The notes beneath the pieces are model-generated. The model did not search any database, had not been told where the DNA came from, and saw only the letters and a list, made by a program, of their open reading frames with translations. Both the position numbers and the translations under genes were made by a program. From assembly GCA_902589455.1 (NCBI GenBank), contig CACISX010000002.1, positions 1 through 64,000 on the forward strand: a DNA stretch of 64,000 nt, written 5' to 3'. This DNA is from an uncultured Pelagibacteraceae bacterium (GTDB lineage: Bacteria; Pseudomonadota; Alphaproteobacteria; Pelagibacterales; Pelagibacteraceae). Shown here in pieces: positions 44,211-53,773 of this stretch; position 1 is the stretch's first letter, and each line of letters opens with the position of its first letter.

Positions 44211-45722
44211 TAATTTATCAACCCGAATTTTTTAGCCAAAGTATTTCTCTGTAGTTTTCCTGTTGCTCCTTTAGGTATTTCATTTACAAAAAATATTTTT
44301 TTTGGAACCTTAAACTTTGCAAGTTTTTCATTTGCATAAATTTTTACGTCTTCCTCTGTACAGTTCATTCCCTCTTTTACAATAATAGCAGTTGCAATTT
44401 CTTCTCCAAGCATTTTATCCTCATATCCAAAACATACAGCTTGTTCAACGAAAGGATGATCCATTAGAACATTATCCACCTCTAATGGAGATATTTTTTC
44501 TCCACCTTTATTAATTATTTCTTTCAATCTTCCTGAGATTTTTAAATATCCATCTTTATCAAAATAACCTTGATCACCAGTTCTAAACCAACCATTAGTA
44601 AAACTTGTTTTGTTTGCTTCTTCATTATTCTCATAGCCAAGTGTTACGTTTTCACCTTTTATACATACTTCACCTTCTTCACCTTGTTTCATTATGTCCC
44701 CATTTTCATTCATGATACATACTTCTGGACCTGCTGGAAGGCCAACAAATCCAGCTTTTTGTTGCTTTGGTGGTAATGGATTAGATGTCATTTGATGTGT
44801 TGCTTCAGTCATTCCATATGCTTCAATAATAGGACAATTAAATGCTTCATTTAAATCTTTGAATACAGCAGGAGGTAATGAAGCTGAAGAAGATCTAATT
44901 AATCTTAAATTTAAGTTTTTTGCTACTTCTCTTTTTTTGTTTGCTCTTAATAAAATTGCTTGATGCATCGTTGGTACACCTGAATACCAAGTAATTTTTT
45001 CTGATCTAGCCAAGTCGAGAAATTTTAATGCATTAAAACCACTAGACGCACATACTGATGCGCCAACTTTCATTGATGTTGCTAAAACCGCGATAAGGCC
45101 GTGAATATGAAACAACGGCATAATATTTAAACAATGATCATTTTCTGAAAGACTTAAACTTTTTGAAATATTTTCAGAAGATGAATAAATATTATTATTT
45201 GATAATGGAACAATTTTTGGTCTAGATGTAGTTCCTGAAGTATGGAGGACTAAAGCTTCGTCATTTTCGTTTGGTGATGAATAATCACTTTTACTTTCAA
45301 ATAAGTCAAACAAGCCTTCAGGTTGGTCTTTATGAGTTTTTAATTCACAAATTTCTATATTTAATTTTTTTTGCAACTTCTACTGATGGGTTATTTGAAT
45401 TTTTCTCAACAATTATCATTTTAGGATTTAAATCTTTAAGATAAAACTCATATTCTTCTGATTTATATGATGGATTAAGAGGAGCAGCAGACATATAACT
45501 TGAAATTCCTAAGAAACTAGTGGCCATAGCTGGTCCATTTGGCAGAACTATTGCTGCTCTATCTTTATTAGTTAATCCAGTCCCTGATAATTGTTTTGAA
45601 ATATCTTCAATAAATGTTTTTAAATCTCTGAAACTAATTTTTGAATTATTCTCTGATGAAATTGCAGCTTTGTCGTTATCAGTATTTTTAAAAATGTTTT
45701 TAACAATCCTTTTTGATGACAT
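44210..45722 (-). pseudogene. AMP-dependent acyl-CoA (oxalyl-CoA-like) synthetase split by a frameshift
   Basis: Two reading frames (45345-45722, 125 residues; 44210-45376, 388 codons) together make one ~503-residue ANL-family ligase. The first frame carries the N-terminus (ALPNGP-like IVLPNGPAM, AAPLNPSY). The second carries the P-loop LHTSGTTSRPK, EAYGMTEATHQM, GWFRTGDQGYFD and the catalytic Lys in PKGATGKLQ. The break is at a run of eight A on the coding strand (plus-strand T run 45365-45372): with seven A, VEVAKK continues into LNIEICELK without loss. It is either a sequencing or assembly indel, a genuine recent mutation, or a slippage-corrected gene. PNGPAM and AAPLNPSY recall plant/yeast oxalyl-CoA synthetases. 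Confidence 0.85.
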
Positions 45723-47306
45723 TTAATATCCTTTTGCGTACCCATCTTTTCTAGGATCTGATCCACCTAAGAGATCACCTTCATTTCTATTGATTTTTAT
45801 AGCTTGACCACCACCATGTGTTCCATCAATATATTCTACATTATGACCTATTTCTTTGAGTCCTTGGAAAATCTTTTTATCAACGGTTTTTTCGAGTTTA
45901 TAAATATTATTAAAGTGAAAAGCTCTTGGAAAACTCAAAGCTTCTTGTGGTCCCATCCCAAAATCAATCATATTATTTAAAACATGAACTTGTCCCACTG
46001 GTTGATATTGGCCTCCCATAACGCCATAACTTAAAGTTGCTTTGTTGTCTTTATCAATGACCATACCAGGAATAATAGTGTGTAATGGCCTTTTTAAGCC
46101 TGCAATACAGTTTGGATGTCCATATTCTACTCTGAAATTTGTACCCCTATTATGTAAAAGTATTCCACTTTTATTTGTAGTAATACCTGATCCGAACACA
46201 TAACAAACAGAATTGATTATTGATACACTATTCAAATCTTTATCTACTACTGTTAGATATATTGTTTCTGGATGAGCTGGAATATTTAAGTCACCAACAT
46301 CACTGCATGAATTTAAACTAATTTTATTAAAAATTTCTTCAATATTTTTATTACTTAAAATTTCTTCCAAATTAAAGTTAACAAAATTTGGATCACCCAA
46401 AATAGTTTCTTTAACTTTATAAGCTTGTTTTGTAACTTCTGCCTCAAGATGAAATCTTTCTGTACTATTTAATTTATAATTTTGAATATTTAGTTTTTCT
46501 AATAATTTCATCATAATCAATACCGTAACACCAGGGCCATTTGGAGGACATTGATGAATAAAATCACCCTTATAACTAGATTTAATTGTATCCGATCGTA
46601 TTGTACTCTGTTTCGAAAAATCTTCAAAAGTATGTACACCACCTAATTCATTTAAAGTTTCAATTATATCTTTTGCAGTTTCACCTTCATAAAATTCTTT
46701 ACTCCCCTTTTTACTAATTGCTTCAAGCGTTTCCCCTAATCCAACATTTTTCATTAATTCATTTTCTTGATAAGTACGACCATCTTTCAAAAAAATTTTC
46801 TTTGAATTTTCATTACCATTGATTTTATTCAAACTATTTTTCCAAGCATTAGATACGACTTTAGTAACTTTATGACCATTCTTTGCAATATCAATTGCAC
46901 CTAAAAATAATTGCTCAAAATCTAGCTTACCAAACTCTTTATGAATTTTTTCCCAAGCATCCACTGCGCCTGGAATTGTAACTGAATGTGGACTGGTTAG
47001 TCCAATTTTATCAATATTTTTATCTTTAAAAAAATTATAATTTAATTTTTCTGGCGCTAGGCCTGATCCATTAAAAGATACTGGATCCTTTTTATCCATT
47101 TTGACTATTGCAAAGCAGTCGCCACCAATACTCGTTGCATTAGGTTCTACTACAGATAAAACAATCGAGGCGGCAATCGAAGCATCTACTGCATTTCCTC
47201 CTATTTTAAGTATTTTTAATGCTTCTTCTGTAGCTAAAGGATGTGAAGTTGCAGCCATTGCATTTGAAGAACGTGCATCTTTGTCTTTTGTTGATTGATT
47301 ATTCAT
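45723..47306 (-). CDS. Gamma-glutamyltransferase / oxamate amidohydrolase-family Ntn hydrolase
   Basis: A 527-residue member of the self-cleaving gamma-glutamyltransferase family. The cleavage/nucleophile site is retained: Thr348 in PETIYLTVVD (aligned with TTHYSVVD of E. coli GGT). Other family blocks are ATSHPLATEEALKIL, GGNAVDASIAAS, SIGGDCFAIV, and FGSGITTNKSGILLHNRG. No signal peptide is seen, so it is cytoplasmic, unlike periplasmic glutathione-degrading GGT. This makes amidohydrolase members such as HpxW (oxamate) a good alternative. Its stop directly abuts the start of the ligase gene. Confidence 0.85.
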   Translation of the reverse strand: MNNQSTKDKDARSSNAMAATSHPLATEEALKILKIGGNAVDASIAASIVLSVVEPNATSIGGDCFAIVKMDKKDPVSFNGSGLAPEKLNYNFFKDKNIDKIGLTSPHSVTIPGAVDAWEKIHKEFGKLDFEQLFLGAIDIAKNGHKVTKVVSNAWKNSLNKINGNENSKKIFLKDGRTYQENELMKNVGLGETLEAISKKGSKEFYEGETAKDIIETLNELGGVHTFEDFSKQSTIRSDTIKSSYKGDFIHQCPPNGPGVTVLIMMKLLEKLNIQNYKLNSTERFHLEAEVTKQAYKVKETILGDPNFVNFNLEEILSNKNIEEIFNKISLNSCSDVGDLNIPAHPETIYLTVVDKDLNSVSIINSVCYVFGSGITTNKSGILLHNRGTNFRVEYGHPNCIAGLKRPLHTIIPGMVIDKDNKATLSYGVMGGQYQPVGQVHVLNNMIDFGMGPQEALSFPRAFHFNNIYKLEKTVDKKIFQGLKEIGHNVEYIDGTHGGGQAIKINRNEGDLLGGSDPRKDGYAKGY

Positions 47307-47335
47307 AGTAATGATTAATTCTTAAAAATTTATAA

Positions 47336-48547
47336 ATGATTACTAAAGTAAATAAAAGCATTATCATATTTTGTGTTTTCGCCTTTGGATTTTTACTATC
47401 TAATCTGGTTAGATCTATAACTGCAACTTTAACTCCCGTCCTAACCTCTGAGTTTGATCTAACTGCGGGAAATCTGGGATTATTAGCAGGAGGCTATTTT
47501 ATTGGTTTTTCTGTAATGCAAATTCCTGTAGGGCTTTTATTAGATAAAATTGGACCAAAAAAGGTAATTGGTTATTTTTTAATAATAGCATTGATTGGAA
47601 CAATATCATTTGCACTTGCAAAAAGTTTTACTGGATTATTTGTTTCTAGAATATTTATTGGTGTAGGCGTTAGCGCTTGTATGATGGGACCTCTTACTGG
47701 ATATAGAGTATGGTTTGCAGAAAAATATCAACAAAGAGCGAATTCCTGGATGTTGATGGTAGCAAATATTGGATTTGTGTCGTCGACTTTACCTGTTCAA
47801 ATACTATTGCCATACATCGGATGGAGATGGATTTTTATTTTAATAGCTATACTTATTTTATTTAGCATAATTTTAATTTTCTTATTAATTCCTAATTGGG
47901 AGCAAAAAGAGAGTACCTCAATAAAATCTGAAAAAGAGTCATTAAGCCAAATATGGAAAAATAAATTTTTTATAAGCATGATTCCTCTTGCTTTTATTAA
48001 TTATGGAGGAATTCAAGCAATTCAAACTCTATGGGCTGGTCCATGGATGTTAAATATTGCCGGTTATACACCTCTTCAAAGTGCCACAGGATTATTTTGG
48101 ATAAATATTACTATGTTGATTTCATATTTTATTTGGGGATACATTTTACCAAAAATTTCAGAATACGGTATTAGTAGTATTAAATTAATTAAATTAGGCT
48201 TGCCTATAAGTTACTTGTCGTTATTCCTGATTATTTATTTTGGTAATAATGCAGGAGCATTTTTATTTACTTTATACATAATGACATCAATTGTAATTTC
48301 TTTAACTCAGCCAGCAATTGCGCTAAACTTTTCAAAAAATCTAGCTGGCAAATCTCTTACTTCATTTAATGTATTTCTTTTTTCTGGGACTTTTTTTATC
48401 CAGTGGGGGATAGGATTGGTAATTGATTTATGTAATAATAATGGATTTAACATTTTAAGTAGTTATAGAATTTCATTTTCAGTATTTTTAATTCTTTGTG
48501 TATTAAGTTATATTTTTTTTATCTATTTAAATAAAAATGAAAATTAA
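47336..48547 (+). CDS. MFS transporter
   Basis: A 403-residue major facilitator protein with 12 hydrophobic segments. The loop 2-3 signature is visible as GLLLDKIGPKKVIGYFLI. Helix 1 region is VFAFGFLLSNLVRSITATLTPVL and helix 5 carries the GYRVWFAEKYQQRANSWM signature. The N-terminal half resembles nitrate/nitrite or glycerate-type (NarK/CynX-like) permeases, but the substrate is not deducible. It is divergent from the GGT-like gene (29-base gap) and overlaps the following hydrolase by 11 bases. Confidence 0.87.
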   Translation: MITKVNKSIIIFCVFAFGFLLSNLVRSITATLTPVLTSEFDLTAGNLGLLAGGYFIGFSVMQIPVGLLLDKIGPKKVIGYFLIIALIGTISFALAKSFTGLFVSRIFIGVGVSACMMGPLTGYRVWFAEKYQQRANSWMLMVANIGFVSSTLPVQILLPYIGWRWIFILIAILILFSIILIFLLIPNWEQKESTSIKSEKESLSQIWKNKFFISMIPLAFINYGGIQAIQTLWAGPWMLNIAGYTPLQSATGLFWINITMLISYFIWGYILPKISEYGISSIKLIKLGLPISYLSLFLIIYFGNNAGAFLFTLYIMTSIVISLTQPAIALNFSKNLAGKSLTSFNVFLFSGTFFIQWGIGLVIDLCNNNGFNILSSYRISFSVFLILCVLSYIFFIYLNKNEN

Positions 48548-49355
48548 TATTAAAATGACATTAACTAATATATTATTGTTTATATTTTTAATTTATATTT
48601 TGATTTGTATTTTTCTTTTTTTTTATCAAAGAAATTTACTGTATCATCCAGATGAGAACAATTATTCTGGAGACACTTTAGAAGTGGGCATAGAAAAAGT
48701 AAGTATCCAAACAACAGATAATATTAATCTTTTAGGCTGGTTTCATAATAAAAATTTAAAAAGTTATAAAACAATTGTTTTTTTTCATGGAAATGCTGGA
48801 ACACTTGAAAATAGAATTCATAAATTAAATCATTTTAAAGACATGGATGTTAATTTTTTAATTATTGCATGGAGAGGGTTTAGTGGAAATAAAGGAAAGC
48901 CAACAGAGGAGGGTCTTTATTCAGATGGTAGAAGTACAATAAACTGGCTTAAAGAAAAAGGTCTAAAAGAAGAAGATATAATTATTTATGGAGAGTCATT
49001 AGGAACTGGAATTGCTACTGAAATTTCCCAGAATAAAAATTTTGCAGGATTAATCTTAGAAACGCCCTTTACATCAATGATAGAGGCTGCGAAAAATTTT
49101 TATCCTTATATTCCTGTAGGTTTAATTTTAAAAGATAAGTATGAAAATAATGAAAAAATTAAAAATATTAATATTCCAGTATTAGTAATGCATGGTGAGG
49201 TTGATCAAATAGTTCCATTTTGGATGGGTAAAAAAATTTTTAAATTAGCTAGTCAACCTAAATATTCATATTTTACAAAATATGACGATCATATGATGGA
49301 ATATGACGATAAACTTGTATTAGCTCTTAAATCGTTTGTTGATAGTTTAAAATAA
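48537..49355 (+). CDS. Membrane-anchored alpha/beta hydrolase (BEM46/ABHD13-like)
   Basis: A 272-residue protein with an N-terminal transmembrane anchor (about 9-29). The hydrolase core follows: RNLLYHPDENNYSGD, FFHGNAGTLENRI (oxyanion), IIAWRGFSGNKGKPTEEG, nucleophile elbow IYGESLGTGIA (Ser), ETPFTSMIEAA, MHGEVDQIVPFWMG (Asp) and DDHMMEY (His). Relatives are serine hydrolases of uncertain substrate. The 11-base overlap with the MFS gene suggests co-expression. Confidence 0.87.
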   Translation: MKINIKMTLTNILLFIFLIYILICIFLFFYQRNLLYHPDENNYSGDTLEVGIEKVSIQTTDNINLLGWFHNKNLKSYKTIVFFHGNAGTLENRIHKLNHFKDMDVNFLIIAWRGFSGNKGKPTEEGLYSDGRSTINWLKEKGLKEEDIIIYGESLGTGIATEISQNKNFAGLILETPFTSMIEAAKNFYPYIPVGLILKDKYENNEKIKNINIPVLVMHGEVDQIVPFWMGKKIFKLASQPKYSYFTKYDDHMMEYDDKLVLALKSFVDSLK

Positions 49356-49403
49356 GCCATAATCTAAACAAACATAATTCAAATTTTTTTTTTAGTTTAA
49401 TTT

Positions 49404-49967
49404 ATGAAAAATTTTTTCTTATTTTTTATTGTGTTGTTTTCATTAAATAATTTATCAAATGCCACAGAAAATTTAGCATCGATAGATAGCCTTTTTTATA
49501 TTGATCAAATGAACTCCCACGATGAAAATTTTGCATTATATTTTAAAACCCGTGACAAAGCTGTTTTAGCTCGAGGAGAAAATTCAAATTATATTAATGA
49601 TTTTCCAAAGGACCTTTATATTTACAACTACAAAACAAAAGATTCTTTACCATTAATTTCTTATGAATGGTTTCCCAAAACTGCAAAATATTTTTTGCAA
49701 GAGTATGATTTCCCAGTTTTCCCAGATGACTTTGCTTATTATCTTTTAAAAGATAATAAAACTTTAGTGATGATTAGTGCTGTAAAAAGTTTAAAAGCCA
49801 ATTTTAAATTTGATATTATCGATAAAAAACTAGAGCTTTATCCTGTAAATGGAAAATTTGATTTTATTATTTCTTCAATAGCTAAAAATTGTGGACATTA
49901 TGAATTTCAAGAAAATTACAAATGTAGTTTTTATAAACCTTTAATTTCCAGCACTTTAATTAATTAA
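49404..49967 (+). CDS. Exported protein of unknown function
   Basis: A 187-residue protein with a clear signal peptide (hydrophobic residues 3-16, cleavage probably after NLSNA near residue 21). The mature part is rich in Tyr, Phe, Asp and Lys and has two Cys near the C-terminus (KNCGHYEFQENYKCSF) that could form a disulfide. I recognise no family. The last 8 bases overlap the convergent ftsY gene. Confidence 0.7.
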   Translation: MKNFFLFFIVLFSLNNLSNATENLASIDSLFYIDQMNSHDENFALYFKTRDKAVLARGENSNYINDFPKDLYIYNYKTKDSLPLISYEWFPKTAKYFLQEYDFPVFPDDFAYYLLKDNKTLVMISAVKSLKANFKFDIIDKKLELYPVNGKFDFIISSIAKNCGHYEFQENYKCSFYKPLISSTLIN

Positions 49968-50877
49968 TTTGAGTAAATGCCTCTGCAAATTTTTCGGCCT
50001 CAAAAATTTGTAAATCATCCTCTTTTTCACCCAATCCAAGCGCAATAATTGGCAGTTTATATTTTTTAGCAACCGCTAAAAGGATACCTCCTTTTGCTGT
50101 GCCATCTAATTTTGTCATAATGAGACCAGTTATTGGAATAATTTTATTAAATTCTTCAACTTGATTAATTACATTTTGGCCAGAAGTTGCATCCAAAACT
50201 AAAATAACATCATGTGGAGCATCAGGATCAATTTTTTTAGTAACGTTTGCAATTTTTTTATATTCTTCCATCAAATTTTTTTTATTTTGTAGTCTTCCAG
50301 CTGTATCAATTAAAACTTGGTTAAAATTATTGTTTAATGCTTCTTCAATAGCCTTGTAAGCAACTGATGCAGGATCAGAACCTTGAGATGATTTTGTAAT
50401 TTGAACATCAACTTTGTTTGCCCAATTTTCTAGTTGTTCTATAGCTGCTGCTCTAAAAGTATCTGATGCAGCTAGCATTACTTTGTTTCCATTACCCTTT
50501 AATATTTTGCTTATTTTTCCAATAGTAGTTGTCTTTCCAACACCATTGACACCTGAAATTAATGTTGCATTTAATTTTTCTTTTTTTTTGAAGAATTCAA
50601 TATTTTCTAAAGGTTTCATAATTGAAATAATATAATTTTTTAAAATATTATTTATTTCGTCGGTTAAATCTTTATTGGGATCAATTTTTGTTTGAGAAAT
50701 TATTTCTCTTATTTCTGAAGCAGAAACAATACCAACATCAGATTGAATTAAGTAATCTTCAATTTTGTCTAATGTTTTGTCATCAATCTCTTTTTTTACA
50801 ACTATATCTCTTAAACCCGCTGTAAAAGCTGAGGCACTTTTTTTAAAACCTGATTTAAATTTTTCAAAAATTCCCAT
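49960..50877 (-). CDS. ftsY: Signal recognition particle receptor FtsY
   Basis: The SRP receptor GTPase that docks ribosome-SRP complexes at the inner membrane. 305 residues, a short form lacking the long acidic A domain of E. coli FtsY; it starts directly with GIFEKFKSGFKKSASAF, an amphipathic lipid-binding helix, then the N domain. G-domain motifs: SGVNGVGKTTTIGK (G1), AASDTFRAAAIEQL, IDTAGRLQNKKNLM, TKLDGTAKGG and the closing FGEK-like GLGEKEDDLQIF. It overlaps dapF by one base; the ffh partner is 1 kb away on the other strand. Confidence 0.96.
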   Translation of the reverse strand: MGIFEKFKSGFKKSASAFTAGLRDIVVKKEIDDKTLDKIEDYLIQSDVGIVSASEIREIISQTKIDPNKDLTDEINNILKNYIISIMKPLENIEFFKKKEKLNATLISGVNGVGKTTTIGKISKILKGNGNKVMLAASDTFRAAAIEQLENWANKVDVQITKSSQGSDPASVAYKAIEEALNNNFNQVLIDTAGRLQNKKNLMEEYKKIANVTKKIDPDAPHDVILVLDATSGQNVINQVEEFNKIIPITGLIMTKLDGTAKGGILLAVAKKYKLPIIALGLGEKEDDLQIFEAEKFAEAFTQIN

Positions 50878-51701
50878 TAAATTTTAAAATTTATCTCCTC
50901 AATATCTGAAACTGGTCCTTTCATATGAATACTATTGTTTTCATCAATTGAAATTGTCAATCTACCTGTAGAAAATTCAATATCAACTTTATCATTTACC
51001 AGTCCGTTTTGTTTTGCGGCAAAAGCTGTTGCGCAAGCTGCAGTTCCACAAGCTTTGGTAAGTCCAGCTCCTCTTTCCCACACTCTAACTTTTATCAATT
51101 CTTTGTTAACAACAGTTGCTAAAGTAACATTACATTTTTCTGGAAATAGAGAGTGGGTTTCGATTTTTGGTCCAATTTTTTCAATTTCAAAATTTTCGTT
51201 ATTATCAACAAAAAAAACTACATGTGGGTTTCCAACATTTACAGCAGTTCCGCCAGAAAATTCGTAATTATTTTTGTCATTAATTTTAATTCCTAAATTA
51301 TTCGTATTTAATTCTTTAGACAATGGAATCTCATCCCATTTTGTTTTTGCAACACCTATTTCTGTAGAAACCATTTTTTCTCCAACAATATTTGATTTTA
51401 ATTTGCCAGATAAAGTTGTTAGGACAATTTCTTTTTTGTTATTTTCCTTGCCTAATAAATCAGCAATACATCGCGTACCATTTCCACACGCACCAGACAT
51501 TCCTCCATCTGAATTATAAAATTCTAGTGAAGCATCTGAAATATCATTTTTTTTAATCAATATTAGTTGGTCACAACCAATAAATTTTCTGTCACAAATC
51601 TTTATTATTTGCTCTTTCGTCAAATTTGTAATTGTTTGCCTATTATCTATGATGACAAAATCATTACCTAAACCGTCCATTTTAAAAGCTTTAATATCCA
51701 T
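50877..51701 (-). CDS. dapF: Diaminopimelate epimerase
   Basis: DapF converts LL- to meso-diaminopimelate for lysine and peptidoglycan synthesis. 274 residues. It has FKMDGLGNDFVIID at the start, the first catalytic cysteine in SGACGNGTRCIAD, the second in TKACGTAACATAFAAK, and NPHVVFFVDN between. Both Cys lie in a normal context. It is followed by ftsY, as often in alphaproteobacteria. Confidence 0.97.
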   Translation of the reverse strand: MDIKAFKMDGLGNDFVIIDNRQTITNLTKEQIIKICDRKFIGCDQLILIKKNDISDASLEFYNSDGGMSGACGNGTRCIADLLGKENNKKEIVLTTLSGKLKSNIVGEKMVSTEIGVAKTKWDEIPLSKELNTNNLGIKINDKNNYEFSGGTAVNVGNPHVVFFVDNNENFEIEKIGPKIETHSLFPEKCNVTLATVVNKELIKVRVWERGAGLTKACGTAACATAFAAKQNGLVNDKVDIEFSTGRLTISIDENNSIHMKGPVSDIEEINFKI

Positions 51702-51747
51702 ATATAGATATTTAACTTATTTATTGACTTTTTGAACCTCTATTATA

Positions 51748-51861
51748 GGTTGTTGCCGTTTCCGCAAAAACATTAACTTTGCGGTGTCTTTGGAAACAAA
51801 GAGATCGACACTAGTCAGCGAGGGTTCGCCCACTAGTGCGTTACTGCTATGCGTAATAAAT
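51748..51861 (+). ncRNA. Structured RNA leader upstream of ffh
   Basis: This ~110-base stretch is visibly richer in G+C than its surroundings and folds in consecutive stems. P1 is CCGCAAA (51762-51768) with TTTGCGG (51778-51784). P2 is CTTTG-GAAA-CAAAG (51788-51801), a GNRA tetraloop hairpin, with GTGTC/GACAC (51784-51788 and 51807-51811) as a competing outer pairing. P3 is CACTAGT (51809-51815) with ACTAGTG (51832-51838), capped by a GCGA/TCGC or GGG-TTCG-CCC inner hairpin. It ends right before the ffh ATG. It does not show the conserved SRP RNA tetraloop/asymmetric-loop signature. A cis-regulatory ffh leader has, as I recall, been proposed for Pelagibacter; this is probably the same element. 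Confidence 0.65.
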
Positions 51862-53220
51862 ATGTTTGAAAATTTAACAAATAAATTTGAAGAAATTTTT
51901 TCTTCTCTGAAAAAGGCACCTTCACTTGATGAAGCTCAAGTAGATGAAGGTTTAAGAGGTATTAGGCAAGCCTTACTTGAAGCAGATGTCTCTTTGGATG
52001 TTGCAAAAGATTTTATTGAAAAAGTTAAGCCAAAAGCATTAGGCCAAGAGATAATAAGGTCTACCTCTCCTGGGGATATGGTTGTTAAAATTGTTTATGA
52101 TGAGCTTGTAGACTTATTAGGTGCAACAAATAATGAGATAAACTTAAACGCAGTACCGCCTGTGCCAATGATGTTAGTTGGGTTACAAGGTTCTGGAAAA
52201 ACAACAACAACAGCAAAATTAGCAAAATTTTTAGAAAACAATAAAAAGAAAAAAGTAATGATGGTCAGTCTAGATATTTACAGACCAGCTGCACAAGAAC
52301 AACTTAGATCTTTAGGAGAACAAAATAATATTTTAACTTTACCTATTATAGAAGGCCAGCAACCTGCTGATATTTGTAGAAGAGCAATAAGTGCCGCTAA
52401 TTTAAATGGAGCTGAAATAATTTTATTTGATACTGCTGGTAGAACTCAAATCGATTTACAAATGATGAGTGAGATTAAGCAAATCGAAGCTGTCATCAAT
52501 CCAACAGAAACTTTCTTAGTAGCAGACTCTTTAACAGGTCAAGTTGCAGCCTCAGTGGCAAAAGAATTTAAAAATACAGTTCATTTATCTGGAATTATTT
52601 TAACTAGGGCTGATGGTGATGCAAGAGGTGGAGCCGCAGTGAGTATGAAATATGTTTCAAACGTTCCAATTAAATTTTTAGGTATAGGAGAAAAAATAGA
52701 TAATCTTGAAGTATTCCATCCAGATAGAATTGCAAACAGAATACTTGGTATGGGGGATATTGTATCCCTTGTAGAAAAGGCGGCTCAAGATTTAGGAGAA
52801 GAAAATCTTAAAAAAGCAGAGGAAAATTTAAAAAAAGGTCAATTCTCTATGGAAGATTATTTATCTCAATTAAGACAAATGAAAAAAATGGGTGGCATTG
52901 AGGGAATTATGTCTTTTATGCCAGGAGTTTCTAAAATTAAATCTCAAATGGATTCGGCGGGAATTGATGAAAGTATAATTACTAAAAATGAAGCTATTAT
53001 TTTATCAATGACAAAAAAAGAAAGAGAGAACCCAAAAATAATTGATGGTTCTAGAAAAAAAAGAATTGCTAATGGCTCTGGCACAGATCCAGCCACTATC
53101 AATAAATTGCTTAAGCAATTTAAAATGATGTCTGAAATGATGAAAAAGATGTCAAAAGGAAATCTGAAAGGTATGTCTGATAAAGGTATACCGCCAGAGC
53201 TATTTAACCAATTAAAGTAA
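51862..53220 (+). CDS. ffh: Signal recognition particle protein Ffh
   Basis: Ffh binds SRP RNA and signal sequences of nascent membrane proteins. 452 residues from the ATG at 51862; an in-frame GTG at 51784 would read through the structured leader and give no family-like sequence. N domain: [14 protein letters not shown] domain: [69 protein letters not shown]. The methionine-rich M domain follows from ~325 ([36 protein letters not shown]). It precedes rpsP by 13 bases. Confidence 0.97.
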   Translation: MFENLTNKFEEIFSSLKKAPSLDEAQVDEGLRGIRQALLEADVSLDVAKDFIEKVKPKALGQEIIRSTSPGDMVVKIVYDELVDLLGATNNEINLNAVPPVPMMLVGLQGSGKTTTTAKLAKFLENNKKKKVMMVSLDIYRPAAQEQLRSLGEQNNILTLPIIEGQQPADICRRAISAANLNGAEIILFDTAGRTQIDLQMMSEIKQIEAVINPTETFLVADSLTGQVAASVAKEFKNTVHLSGIILTRADGDARGGAAVSMKYVSNVPIKFLGIGEKIDNLEVFHPDRIANRILGMGDIVSLVEKAAQDLGEENLKKAEENLKKGQFSMEDYLSQLRQMKKMGGIEGIMSFMPGVSKIKSQMDSAGIDESIITKNEAIILSMTKKERENPKIIDGSRKKRIANGSGTDPATINKLLKQFKMMSEMMKKMSKGNLKGMSDKGIPPELFNQLK

Positions 53221-53233
53221 AAAAGGAGAAGAA

Positions 53234-53773
53234 ATGTTAAAATTAAGATTATCAAGAGGTGGAACAAAAAAACGTCCTGTTTATAAGGTTGTTGTTGCCG
53301 ACAGTCGTTTTGCAAGAGATGGAAGATTTATAGAAAAGGTTGGTTTCTTTAATCCTCTATTACCAAAAGAGAAAAAAGAAAGAGTGGGCCTAGAAGCTGA
53401 GAGAATTAAATATTGGCTTGGTCAAGGAGCTCAACCAACAACTAGAGTAGCAAGAATTTTAGGTGAGAACGAACTAATGCCTATGCCTGCAAATGGAAAT
53501 AATCCAAATAAAGCAGTGCCAAAAAAAGAGAGAAATAAAAAAGAAGAGGATAATAAAGAAGCTCCAAAAGCAGAAGTAGCTCCAGCAGAAGCAGCTCCAG
53601 CAGCAGAAGCTCCTAAGGAAGAAGCTCCTAAAGAAGAAGCTCCTAAGGAAGAAGCTCCTAAAGAAGAAGCTCCAAAAGCAGAAGCAGCTCCAGCAGCAGA
53701 AGCTCCTAAGGAAGAAGCTTCAAAAGCAGAAGCAGCTCCAGCAGAAGCAGCTCCAGCAGAGGAAAAAAAATAA
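53234..53773 (+). CDS. rpsP: 30S ribosomal protein S16 with long Ala/Glu/Pro/Lys tail
   Basis: The first ~95 residues are normal S16 ([57 protein letters not shown]). The total is 179 residues because of a C-terminal tail (~97-179) made almost only of Ala, Glu, Pro and Lys, with APKEE units repeated. Part of the tail is an exact 30-base tandem duplication (53609-53668). A similar tail occurs on L19 two genes downstream. An excellent Shine-Dalgarno (AAGGAG) precedes the ATG. Tail function is unknown; it should be disordered. Confidence 0.96.
   Translation: MLKLRLSRGGTKKRPVYKVVVADSRFARDGRFIEKVGFFNPLLPKEKKERVGLEAERIKYWLGQGAQPTTRVARILGENELMPMPANGNNPNKAVPKKERNKKEEDNKEAPKAEVAPAEAAPAAEAPKEEAPKEEAPKEEAPKEEAPKAEAAPAAEAPKEEASKAEAAPAEAAPAEEKK
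53609..53668 (+). repeat. Two exact 30-base tandem repeats in the S16 tail
   Basis: 53609-53638 and 53639-53668 are identical; each consists of two near-identical 15-base units encoding APKEE. The array likely grew by replication slippage or unequal exchange and may vary in copy number between strains. Confidence 0.9.

Noticed and set aside
51724-51749. Promoter TTGACT ... TATAGG before the ffh leader
   Set aside because: The spacer between the two elements is only about 14 bases and the -10 is poor; not convincing enough to list as a feature.
51784-51861. In-frame N-terminal extension of ffh from a GTG at 51784
   Set aside because: The 26 extra residues are unlike any Ffh N-terminus and the DNA forms RNA stems; the ATG at 51862 gives the normal protein start.
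51748-51861. Possibility that the ffh upstream element is SRP (4.5S) RNA itself
   Set aside because: The conserved GGAAG-type apical loop with its asymmetric internal loop (AGCAG / AGGCA) is not present, and the element runs straight into the ffh start codon.
53609-53668. Direct repeats as a possible CRISPR or mobile repeat
   Set aside because: They are in-frame codon repeats within the S16 tail, contiguous with no spacers.
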